Origin: Phoebastria nigripes | Taxonomy: Eukaryota; Chordata; Aves; Procellariiformes; Diomedeidae | Assembly (NCBI GenBank): GCA_035582835.1 | Contig: JAYKAV010003083.1 | Span: forward strand, 62,001-126,000 | Direction: 5' to 3' | Length of the DNA: 64,000 nt | Shown: piece by piece, positions 49,225 to 60,549 of the stretch | How the letters are laid out: each line of letters starts with the position of its first letter | Position numbering within the stretch: the stretch's first letter is position 1 | Position numbers and translations under genes: made by a program | Notes under the pieces: generated by a model | The model's input: the letters and a program-made list of their open reading frames with translations, nothing else | What the model was told of the DNA's origin: nothing | Database searches by the model: none

Positions 49225-52200
49225 ATTCAAATATATCTTCCTTTGGAATGCATCTCTTCACAGGGGAAACTGATTTGCTTAAGTGAGTTTCGGAACAAGT
49301 GATCTTCTGTGTTTTTCCATTAAAGTAAATAATCATCCTCTTTTCTAGCTGTACTAATGATTTCTGTTGTCCAAAACCACAGTGGTTCTTTCTCTCTGTG
49401 CGGGGGGAAGGTGGGAAGGAATACTTTCTTAACATTAGAAGCATAAATATTAGTATGTTGTAAGACAAATTAAGAGAGAGACCTCCTTTAAGCACACCAG
49501 TCTATAAAATCACTGCTCCCAGGTACTTAGTTTTAGAAGAAATGAGCAATGCAGGATCCTCCTTTGCCCAAAGTCACCATTTCTGATTACATCTATTTCC
49601 CAATCTTTTACTAATATTTCCAGGCAAGCATAAACCTGCTTAATTTTGCATTCCCTTTGCACAGGTGCAAATGATTTAGCAATTGCAACCACATACGTCC
49701 CATTGAGTAACTGTGTATGCTTCCTATTTTAATCAGTGTGGCAAATGACTGATTGTATAAGTGTGCAACTTAAAAACCTACTAATATGAAAACAAGATAG
49801 AGAACACCCTTATTTTTGAGACACTGCTACCCTGCGGCTGAACATATCATGTTCAGTGCTATAATTCTTGTCTGTAATGACACTCTACCCAGTCAGCTGG
49901 TTCACCTTTTTACTTTCTAAGAAATGTGCTGAGTTGTAACATTTGTGTCCTACTGTAGAAGAAACAGAGGATAGAATGTGATGTTCTCAGCTGGGTGAGC
50001 TGTAGGTGCAGGTGCACAGATGATGAGGCAGCTGCATTAGAGGTATTATGTATTGATCCATGGTAAACTTCGGGTATGTCCGCACTCAGGTAGGTGATCC
50101 TTTTGGACTGGGAAGAACTGATTTCACAGTGAAAGAATTAGCTATTTCTAGAGGAAGAAAAAAGAATATGTTTATTTTCCCTCCTTGTATTCCTTCATTT
50201 TCTTGGATAGATGAGTTCAGGACTAAAGAGTTTCCTCTGCTTTCTATGTAAGACTGATAAAATAGAAAAGTCTTGTTGAAGACAGCCGTGCTGGATTCCT
50301 CTTTCCCTTAAGTTACGGCTAATATTCTGAATAGACAAACACAAGGAAGAAACACATATATGTCCTTTGACACACACAGAAAGATAAGAATGATCAACAA
50401 CTAGTGATAATCTGCAGAGACATAGCAATATATTTAAAAAGGAAAAGGACATATATATTGGGAAAAAAAATCCAGTAATTTTATAAAGGTTCCCTCTCCA
50501 ATTTGTAAACTTACTGTTATAAGAAGTATTACTCATAGTCTCAGTTCTATTTTTATCACTTGTCCAAGCCCAAAGTTGCTTCAAGAATGCAAATACACGA
50601 CATGCTTACTATTCCAGGAAGGAAACAGAGTATTTTTATTTTCTCATGTTCTCCCACTTTTTGCAACCTCTTGCAGTATATTAAAAATGTACAAACGCAA
50701 AGGGTATCTGTGAATGAAAGAAACTATCTATTCTCTTTGTCACCAGAACCACATGTATTGATGTCCAGCCTTTCAGACTGCAGTAATGATAATTACTATA
50801 ATTTTTGCAGATCCAGCCCTACAATTTAAAGTCCTCACTAGTTAGTAATAATGTCAACCCAGAGACATAAATTCTAACTTAGACAAATGAGCAGAATGTA
50901 TACTCTGAACATCTAAATTCCAGAAAAAATAATGAACTCACTGCAACCTCCACACAGCCTTATCCAACAAAGTTCATTAATATCAACATCAATATTTTGC
51001 AATGTAATAACAGGTACAATTTTTAAAGTCCTCTGGAATTAAAATGCAGGCTCATGTGACTTTCAAGAATGGAATCAGTATTCTAAGTTAAGCCCCTGAA
51101 TCCCTTGAAATACTTTATTTTCTCTGCAGTGTTTCTTCATGTCAGCTTTCTGTTTCATCTACTGTAGAAAAAGCCCTTGTCAAAATCCTGTCTGTACCTT
51201 GGTAAGTTATTAAGCAAATTAAAAACATATTATAATATTAAGCCAGAATCTTGGTTTTTATTTCTATATACAATTTTAATTATTACATACTTTTACACCA
51301 TAGTCAGCTTTCAGTCTATCTTATTTTGTACTGAAAATGTGTAACAGTATCATAAGTTGTAAAAAGAAGTTGAAAAATGAACAACCGCAGTTCCTGGCAT
51401 CAAAAAGATCTATAAGCACTCAAGAATGTAGAATAAATACCTGTCCTAGCAGACTGCTTTTGCTACAGCCTCTCGCTCATCTTCAATAGTGTCTTAACCT
51501 TTCTTCTTCTACCCATAAACAAACCTAACCATTGAAGCAAACCCTTATGTTCTTGGTCTTGCTCCCCTCGCACAGCCACTTTAAAATTCTCCTCTACCTG
51601 CTTTAAAATGCCTGTATTACACCAGACCAGGTTTGTCAGATTCTCTGTTTGCCACTTTCTCTAATAAAAGCAATTAACTCTTAGCACTGAAAGAATCTGT
51701 GAGCTCCTGGGACAGAAAGCATGTCACAAAACTGCCAACAGAAGTCACTGGAAGGATCTTTTGAAGGCAGCTGTGGGTATACATTTAATTTTGCAGATTG
51801 GCACAAGCATATAATCTTTCTAAGTCTGTGATTAAGTACCAGCCACCACCAAAGCTTTCAATATGTAATTCAAAACACAAGCATGGAGATCTCTCTGGTT
51901 TCATAGTCAGTACTGGTATAAACCCTGGTTATCTATTAACCTAATGATAGCTACCTGTTTTACATCATTGTGATAAGTCCCATGGACTTTATAGTATCCC
52001 TTATAAAAACAAACAATAACCGATTCAAGTTTAGGTGGATTATCTAAGCAAATACTTTGAAAATAGTTTTTCAAGGGCCAGATGAGATGATTACCAGAGA
52101 AATTACAGGATGTTGAAACAGAAACTATGAGTCTGGAATAGAAGCCTTAAAAGGCGGAAAGTGAGCAGGTTTTATTGTCCATCAATGTTACTATTTCCCT

Positions 52201-54884
52201 GTGCCCAAGATACAGTAGAGAACTGCAACAACAATGACTAATCCATAAAAACATGGCATCCTTGTTTTTTCTTTCTTTCAAATAAAGTTTTCCCTCAGTT
52301 GCCTGTTGGATGTCCTCATTCATCCCAATGCATTAGTTTTTATGACAGGACTTGCATTACTCTTCATCTAGCGGAATAGCAGGACTTGGTAAAGAGCACA
52401 GCAGATGCTGGTTACAATATCACCTCTAATACCATCTGTTTCTGTACTTCCTTGCAGGTGTCTGTCTTCCACATGGCTGACAGCTGAATTCTGTTCAAAA
52501 AGGATGACTAAGGCTGCAATAGGTACAAAGCCAAGTTTCCTCTTGGATTCTCTTCCTCCTCCTGCTGTGCCTCATGTGGCTGGCAGAGCTTTGCCATTGT
52601 GGAACAGAGGTTGCTGGAAATAAATTCTTCTTAGGCAGACAGGCTTTTGTTCAGTTTTGACTCCAGGCTCCCAGCCCAAAGTCTTGAGCAATCTGCACTG
52701 AGAAAGCTCTCTGCATCTGTAAGGCTCTTTTTTAGAGGCTTCTAATCTGAGCCAATTTGTAGTAGAGAGAACCATTTTCTGAAAGACTGTGTTCTGAGCA
52801 GAGAATCTTCATTATCAGTCTTGTACTAGCATATTCTCTGAGATTTTCATCAAATTAGGCTTTGGATTTAGATGCAGATAAGGTCATTCTTAGGTTTCTA
52901 CATCTGTATTTCTTTATGCAGGCTAGTTACGGAACAAATCAGAGAGGTACACTGTATTCTTGTACCTCTTTCCTATTAATTAATTAATCCTTTGCTTTTT
53001 CTATATAAATGGGTGAAAGAAACGGTGTGCACATAAATTTTTCTTTCTGAAAAAGGAACACATGATTCAACGGCTTATTTTCTGTCACAACCCCAATTTC
53101 ATCACGTGAAATCCAAGGTTGATCTATGCTCTAAAATAGTCAGCACATTACTCATCTTTTTGTGGACATGCAAGAGGCCAAATAATTTTGTGGGTTTTCC
53201 CGCTCCTTTTCCACTTCTCCTCTTGTTACCCGTTCTAGAAGACAGTGTCTGCAATGTCTTTGCACAAGTCTACAAACTGAGGCACTTTTTAGAACCAAGA
53301 TTTTTTGGACACACTCATATCAGTGTAACGTTTGTGAAGCGTTTTGTGTAACTGTTCAAAGAGCGTCCCTCTCTCATTTTCTTAGTGACGATGGTAGACA
53401 GCCCCCCCTGTCTATCAGTTAGAAGTTGTCATCACCTGTCACCCAAGTTCTGAGCATTCCTAGCCAGTCTTCACCTGCCAGCTATTTTTGTTGAATGCTT
53501 TGGTGAATCATATAAAAATTGNATAAGTGTGACTTTCACTGCAATATGCACTTTACAGACCCTTCACTTCTTTTGCAGCTAAAAAGAGAAGAATGAGGAC
53601 TATAAAGAGTTCCCATGTTTCTTCATCTAACTCTCTGTCCCAAAATGCACATTCACATGTCTGTATCCTCTTCTGCAGAATGGCAAGGCAATTTTACAAC
53701 AGCTATGAGCTCTTGGGTAGCAGCTTTGTTGTTCTTATTTTCAATCCCACCTAAGATGCTTGCTTTTCCCCTTAATCTTGTTTTCCCCGTTCTTATTCCA
53801 CCTCAAGCAACACATTTGATTCTCTCTTCTCTGTTATCTACACATGACACTGTCACACATTTTTTTTCCCTGGATTTATTTTATGGATGATCTTTGCCTA
53901 GACTTCATCTGTTACAAATTGCCACATCCAGGCTTGGACTCCTATTTTTAAACACCTTGAGAATATATTGCTTTCCCAGATGTTTCTATTTTCTGAAAGA
54001 ATACCTGAAGGTACTAATATGTCAAATATCTTAAAAGCAACAAAGCATATGGAACAAATGAGAAAAGCCACAAAACAAAACACCATCTGATTCACAGCAT
54101 ACCTGATAATTTTGCTTTCTAAGGTATTAACAACACTGTTGCTGTGTTGGTTATGTCTAAGATGAAATGTGGAAACTCCCTTTGGCTTAGAATACTGACA
54201 ATACTCAAGATACTACTGGTTATCTGGTATCTTTCAAATATTCAGTATCTTGTGTTCTTTTACCCAAGATTAAGACAGATGGTTTTTGACTCAACAGACT
54301 ACATTTGAGTAGCCAGATAGTGTACCAGATTGGTATCCTTATTCACTTACATGAAATTCTGAATTGCTTCCCTCCAGAAATATTGAGTAGCATATTAATT
54401 AGAGAGCCAGTCATGCTAAAGGCTTTATTTGTTCAATTGACTGCTGCCTATAAGTAATAATTACAGCATGACAGAAGGTAACAGACCAATATATTCATTT
54501 TTCAGTGCATAACTACAGCCTGAGCATGAATAGCTGGGATTACTATGAACAGGGAAGAACCATTTAGGTATGAAACAGAAAAGAAAAATATATAGAATTA
54601 TTTTTGCATAAAGATGTTCTCGGTCTTTTAAAACCTGTCCATTACTTATGAAGCCACAATACTGCTTAAAATGCTTTAATTGAAACAGTTTCTGTAGAGA
54701 GAATATCTTTTATTAAAGCAACTACAGATAGTTGTAAAGCGTGGAGAGTATTTTTATTAAGTGTTTTATAGCATATTGTAAGTACCTTAAATCTGAGTGG
54801 ATAAAAGTGCACATATGAAAGAACATGTCTTTCTTTCATTCGGTAAGTGTAACAGCATTATCAAAATTCAGCCATGACTGGGAG

Positions 54885-54910
54885 AAAAAACAAAACAAAA
54901 CAAAACAAAA
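54885..54910 (+). repeat. (CAAAA)n microsatellite
   Basis: A6 followed by four CAAAA units. Simple repeat. Confidence 0.9.
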
Positions 54911-55597
54911 GGTGAGCCACAGGGAGGAGTGCTGTGGGAAGGATGCCTGGATTCTTCAAAAGAATTCTTCCCTTAAAGTCTGGCCAGGGCATCGTTTGGG
55001 GTTCCTATCTACTTCAGTGCAGCCAACCTTTCATTGTCTGTCTCTTTCGGAGGTCTTTCAGCCCTTCCCGAGATCTCTCCCCTTCACACAGTCCACTGAA
55101 GTCCAGGCTCAGCCAGAGAACAGGCAGGAACCAGACTTTCACACATCCTGAGCCCTCCAAGTCCTAAAGAAATTGAATTAATGGGGATGGTCCCTACCGC
55201 CTCACCCCAGCACTACATGCTGTGTAACAGGCCTGGTGCAGGCACCTGTCCCCGGAGAGGACTTGGAGCTGTGAATGTTAATCAGAGATGAATTCCTGCC
55301 AATTGCCGAGAGCAGGCCACGTTTGCCACAGGTGTCAGAACATGCTGACATTTCCCATGGGGCAACATTTCTTCATTGCCCGTGGAACAGCTTTTGCAGC
55401 TCCTTGCTCAGGATGTGGGTGCTGGTGAGCCTCACTGCTGGAGATCTCTGTACGGTATATATAGGGAGTCCTGGTACCTAAAGTGACATGTGGCTTTCGC
55501 TGCTAAACTGGAAGCCTGACCGATGCATAAGCCTTGGGTGTCGTAACCCATTCCTTAGAGCTATGCCTACGTTAAGCATGGCCGAGATTGTCGCTGG

Positions 55598-55610
55598 TTT
55601 TTTTTTTTTT
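55598..55610 (+). repeat. Poly-T run (13 bases)
   Basis: Homopolymer about 125 bases to the left of the GC-rich patch at 55735-55890. Confidence 0.75.
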
Positions 55611-55734
55611 AGCTTTCCAACATCCATTTATCACTGAATTGAAAGAGACAATTTGAAAGCAAGAAAAGCTTCGGCACGGAATATACGCTCAACAAAAATT
55701 GAGACGAGGAAGGAAGGTTGTTGTGACCAAGAGC

Positions 55735-55890
55735 TCCCTCTTGTGTATCACAGAAGAGCGGACGGTCCCCGCCTGCACGGGTCTCCGCCTGGGGCCGTGC
55801 ACCACGGGCAGCACCTGCGGAACAACCGCACCCGGCGGGGGGGTCCCTGCCGGCTTGGCTCTGCCCCGGCTGTCCTGAGCTTTCTCGTGG
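55735..55890. other. Isolated GC- and CpG-rich patch in intergenic DNA
   Basis: About 155 bases distinctly richer in G, C and CpG than the surrounding AT-rich DNA, with a G7 run near 55839-55845. Open frames on both strands here follow from composition. It could be a small CpG island, a remnant of a GC-rich retrocopy, or chance. Confidence 0.5.
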
Positions 55891-55970
55891 CAGCGTGCGA
55901 GTGCATTTCTGTAATGCAAAAACTTTTTGCAGCATTTCAATCACCTTTATTTCACTAATTTAACCTTGAG

Positions 55971-55990
55971 AAAAAAAAAAAAAAAAAAAA
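55971..55990 (+). repeat. Poly-A run (20 bases)
   Basis: Uninterrupted A20. It lies about 80 bases right of the GC-rich patch, but no preceding polyadenylation signal or gene-like sequence was recognised. Confidence 0.8.
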
Positions 55991-56822
55991 GGCAAGAAAA
56001 ACCCCCACGGAACTGACATTTTGAAACAAATTCTTATCCATTTGAACTTCTTACTTACAAATATATTTTTTAAAAATGTTGAAAATCAAAGTACTATGTT
56101 TTCATGAATACAGGCTCACAAATTCTTCTTGTCAATAAGACTTGAGACTCTGCAAGAGTGCATGTGGGGTATTTCAGAAGGTAACAAGGGTCACAACTTT
56201 ACAACAATCTCCCTTCCTCTGATTCCATGATGGCCAACTCCTTGTACTGCAGCAGCTCTCAACCTTTTCCTCTCTGGAGCTGTACATGTGGAAATACAGT
56301 AAATGCTTAATTTTGGGTGCAGCTAAATTTGTTTTTCATCCAAAACATCTATTTAAATGTGTTATTTTCTTGGGGTGTCCTGTCCGGATGTGTTTTGGCT
56401 TTTATGTAATCAACTATCACGAGCAGAGACAATAGTGCACTGACCTTTTAGACACAAACAAGCTCATTTCTTGTTCACCGCAGTTTTGAAAACATGAGAA
56501 CAGAGGTTAGAAAATGCACTGAACCTTAAAAGAAAGGATAAATTCAAGCAGTTTTAAGGTCTGGTGATTTTTTCCTCCACAGCATGACTTTGCACAAAAC
56601 ACACTGAAACTGTGGGCTGAAACTGTATTAGTAGTTAGTATACTTGACTGCCCTTCAAGTGTTTTGCAGGTGCCAAAGTTCTTCAGGGCTGGTTCTTCAA
56701 GTATGAAGGTCAGTGAAAATGAAGATTAATTTGTATTATAATCCAACCATCTTATTTTAGTCATTTTAATCTACCAAAAACTAAGCACTGTACTGGCAAA
56801 TAAGCAGGAATTAATATCTGGA

Positions 56823-56842
56823 TATCACTATTTATAGTGATA
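56823..56842. repeat. 9-bp inverted repeat with 2-base loop
   Basis: TATCACTAT, loop TT, ATAGTGATA. Short enough to be expected by chance in a window this size. Confidence 0.7.
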
Positions 56843-59800
56843 ATATAGTGTCTACTATTTATGTAAAATCTGTCAAAGCAAGCCCAAAGCAGAGATTTTT
56901 AAAGCTGAGGTACTTAAAATGATGAAGCTTTACCATGTTAGGTGAGTTTGAGCAGCAAGATAAAGCACACCGTGGAATGTACTTTAAGTGAGAATTAAAT
57001 GACAACAGTAAAGTGGATTTTTTTAACTGTTACACACAACTAGATTTCTAGAAAGGTATGATGGCCACACAGACTAAGGAATTTTATGAAAACACCTTTC
57101 AAAACCTTCACTGGGGAGGATTGCATATTGAAGGACTGTAAAGGTGAAGAACAGCTTTTTCTGTTTTACTACTCAAATAACAGGAAATGTTATTTCAGTC
57201 ATAAGATCTCATTTTATCTGCCTGAAATTACATCCACATGTACAGCCTCTAATATGGGCAAAAGGTCTCTAACTACCTGAGGAGAAAAGATTTGAAACTT
57301 GTTTCAGCTACTAAGCAGAGAAGAAGAAATACAGACCCCTGAGTTTCCTCTGCTTTGCAGGTTTCTTCAGTCTTTTTGCAGTTGCTTCCATGTGTGTTTC
57401 TGAAGAAATGAACTGCTTGTACCACTACGGTTCATTAGCATTCTTCAGGAGAGAATGTTTTAATTAATGCCTGCACAAGAAACACTTGCCATTTGACAAT
57501 TTTCATTTCCCACAGACAGAAAGTGACACCATACATTTACAAACTTGAAGTCAAACTAATCTAACAGTAAAATGAACCCTTGTTTTTTCTAGTCTTTGAC
57601 TAAGAATTATATTCTAATTTTACACATAAGGTAAAAAAGCACATTAATAAAATTACCTAGCAATGCATGTACGTTGGGGAAGGCTGTAATTCAGAATTCT
57701 GCTTGCAAATATTCTGTCATGATAGAGAGAAAATGATGAAGATTTTTCTCAAGCAAGAACTATTCTGAAGAGCATCTGAAACTGAGTTCCACCCTAATTA
57801 AATAGATCGTCCAGTAGGAAAGAAAAACTCTTCATATGACTCCCTCCAAAATATATTTATTGAACTTATTTTGGGTTNAACATTCATATATTATTTGTGC
57901 AGTGAGATAATAAAGACAACATGTGAAATTTTATTATTTCACAAACAGAATGGTTACACATGGAGACAGAACAATGGAAACTGGGAAGAATCTGGTAACA
58001 GTAACAGCAGCACCAGCAACCTGGAAAACCAGCAACCTGGTTAATTTTTTTATTCCTTGTAAGGATTACCAATTATTAACTGGCTAACTCAAGAAAAATT
58101 ATAATGAAATCAACAAGTAGAAAGGCATATGTAATGTTCTTCTAAAAGAGGAAAGCTCAGATCCTTACTGTTACAAATTAATATGTAGTTCCATATATCA
58201 TGTAGGAAATTGGATATCACAGTGACTGGGGTGTTTAGGAAATGGACAAATCAAGCCAGTTTCAAGCTTCAAGAAGTACTGGTAAGTTCATAAGCAGTTC
58301 ATGTTGCTAACAGTTCTTAATTAATATCAATAATTATTGCTACGTATACAAAACAATTAGTCCTTAACAAATCTGTCCCAGATGAACTGTGAGCACACAA
58401 CACAGTGCAGCTGATGCTACATAGTTAGTGCTGATGGCTATGCTCCTTCGTGGTCCTTAGTCACCAGCACCAAGGTGATCAGGCTTGAGAGCTCCCTGCA
58501 GGCAGTTTGCATCTTTCTTCTTTACTCAGTTGATGTTTTATACTCTCTGTCCCCGATCCAAAATAAAAGGAAGTGATCTCATCTGCTCTTGATGACTTAT
58601 TTTGGGGATCAGGACATGTTCTGGGTTTTGCTTATCCTGCAGGTGCCACCAGACACCTTTCTCGCCTGCTCTGCATAATTATCTTGGTTTTACCAAGCAT
58701 CTTTCCACTTCTGCTTTGTTGTTTGGTTATTTGGTGACAGGTTTCCAATTGTCATTTCTTAGGTAATCTTGATTTTGCCTACTTAGTGATGCTTTAAGAA
58801 AACAGCTGGAAAGAGTGAACTAGGAAACTGTAAGCTCTACAGGACTACTTCAGTTGCTGTGAAAAATCACAGAGTGAGTCTTTCTGAAGTGTATTTCTTG
58901 CCACATGAAGAAGGTGATTGGGAGCACCCCGCTCAGGCATACAGGTCCTACCAGTCTGTAGTCACCGATTTAAGTAAAATGGCTGAAGCTGCCTCCTATG
59001 GCACAGATACATAATCTGCTTTTGAGCTATCTCAGCTATCAGCCACCACTTAAGTGCAATCTGAAATAAACCCAGTGTGTTTAAATGAAAACAGCAGAGA
59101 TCTGAGGGTTAATTGTAGCTGGCTAACGTCTGCCTCAGAGGTGGGGTGGATACTTGGTAGAGCATCTGTCTCCTCACTTTAATCCACACCTGCAAATCTA
59201 CCAGAGCCTTCAACATATGAATTCCGGGTACCTCTGTCCTGTGAAATCCACAGTCCTCAAACAGATGCCCAGGCTTCTCATACAGTGCTGAGAATGAAAT
59301 TCACGGGCTCCACAAGCTAACTCAGGAGTCACCTCGTTGAGACTAGAGGATTACGAAGTAGCATCCCAGTGTGGTGCCTCTTTTGGCATTAGGTACTTCC
59401 TGCAGGTTCGCCCCTTTTTCAGAGCAGCAAAATGGGAGGTCAGACAGACCTGCCCCATTACAAGTTCGTTCTCCTGCCTGGGAGATGGGAGATGAGTCTT
59501 CTTTTTCATACTCTGCCTGATTTACCACAGAACTTAAAATGAATGTAAGGGTGGAGGTTATCTTTGATTTCTTCTTCTGAATCTGTTTTACTTTGTAAAA
59601 ATAACGGAGTATTTACTGGAGTAGAACTTAAAGCCGACATTCCTGCAGCCGGTGTGAGCACTTCAATGGGTATTTTATCTCTGGAGCAAAGAACGTTTAA
59701 CGACCTGTGAAGCAGAACTCTTCAGAGTCGTTCCTGCGTGTTCAGTTTCTTGAAGGTGGAGAGTACTGAGGTCGCATTTCACTGGTGTTCGGCGATAAGA

Positions 59801-60184
59801 GCCCACTCCTTCAGCTCTACACCATGCCTCGTGGCACCTCGAAGACAATTTGGCCCCCGGCTGCCCGCATTCAACGGACATACAGCCAAAGGTCTCGACA
59901 GGAGGGGGAATCTGCACTGCGCCTTGCAGGGCTCCGTCCGCAGCCGCGCCAGCCCCGGGGCACAGGGCACGGCGAACGACGGGCGCCGTCGGGGCGCCGC
60001 CCCCCCGCCCGCAGCTCTCCGCGCGCAGCCCCGCCACGACGGGGCGGCCGCGCGCGGGAGGGGCGGGGAGCACCGCCTCGGCCCCGCCCCCGAGACCACG
60101 CCTCTTTTCCCCGCCCCGCGGCCCCGCCCCCTTCCACGCCGCACACCACGTCTGCAAAACCGCCCGCGGGAGGGGGGCGCTCAC

Positions 60185-60191
60185 CCGGAAG
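60185..60191 (+). promoter_or_regulatory. TMED7: ETS/GABP-type site, plus orientation
   Basis: CCGGAAG core in the TMED7 CpG island, about 180 bases upstream of the start codon. Paired with an opposite-facing site about 40 bases downstream. Confidence 0.5.
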
Positions 60192-60223
60192 CACCCGCGC
60201 TGGGCGGCACCGCCCTCCGGGAG

Positions 60224-60232
60224 CACTTCCGG
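60224..60232 (-). promoter_or_regulatory. TMED7: ETS/GABP-type site, minus orientation
   Basis: CACTTCCGG, whose reverse complement CCGGAAGTG is the full ETS/GABP consensus. It lies about 140 bases upstream of the TMED7 ATG. Such sites are common just upstream of the start in CpG-island housekeeping promoters. Confidence 0.55.
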
Positions 60233-60369
60233 GTGGCAGCGCGCTTCCCCGCTCGGCCACTCCGCCACGCCGGCCGCCGCCTCCCGCCGGGCCGCCCGCT
60301 CCCCCCCTCCCCCCCGGCCCCGGCTCCGGCTCGCTCTGCCTCCCCCCTCGCCTCTCCCCGCGCCGGGCG

Positions 60370-60549
60370 ATGCCGCTGCGGGGCTCCCGGGCCGCGGGGC
60401 CGCGGGGGCGGCTGCCGCCGTTGCTTCTGGTGGCGCTGGCGGCCTGCGCCGCGCGGGCCTCCGAGATCACCTTCGAGCTGCCCGACAACGCCAAGCAGTG
60501 CTTCTACGAGGAGATCGCCCAGGGCACCAAGTGCACCCTCGAGTTCCAG
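60370..60549 (+). CDS. TMED7: TMED7 coding exon 1
   Basis: Sixty codons: signal peptide plus the start of the GOLD domain ([20 protein letters not shown]), ending LEFQ at donor TTCCAG|GTAGCC, phase 0. The ATG has G at -3. Confidence 0.95.

Larger units (their letters stand above)
36046..59829. other. Intergenic DNA between the long CR1 and TMED7
   Basis: About 23.8 kb without a supported gene. I looked for coding exons, tRNA-like genes and long repeats and recognised none. It holds simple tracts at 37931-37952, 45277-45292, 48099-48180, 54885-54910, 55598-55610 and 55971-55990, a strong hairpin at 49199-49224, a weaker one at 56823-56842 and a GC-rich patch at 55735-55890. Single Ns occur at several places (36377, 46489, 46679, 48610, 53522, 57878). 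Long noncoding RNA genes and enhancers cannot be excluded. Confidence 0.6.

Noticed and set aside
55915..55931. Palindrome TGCAAAAA-C-TTTTTGCA
   Set aside because: Eight-base arms made mostly of A and T runs are expected by chance in this window.
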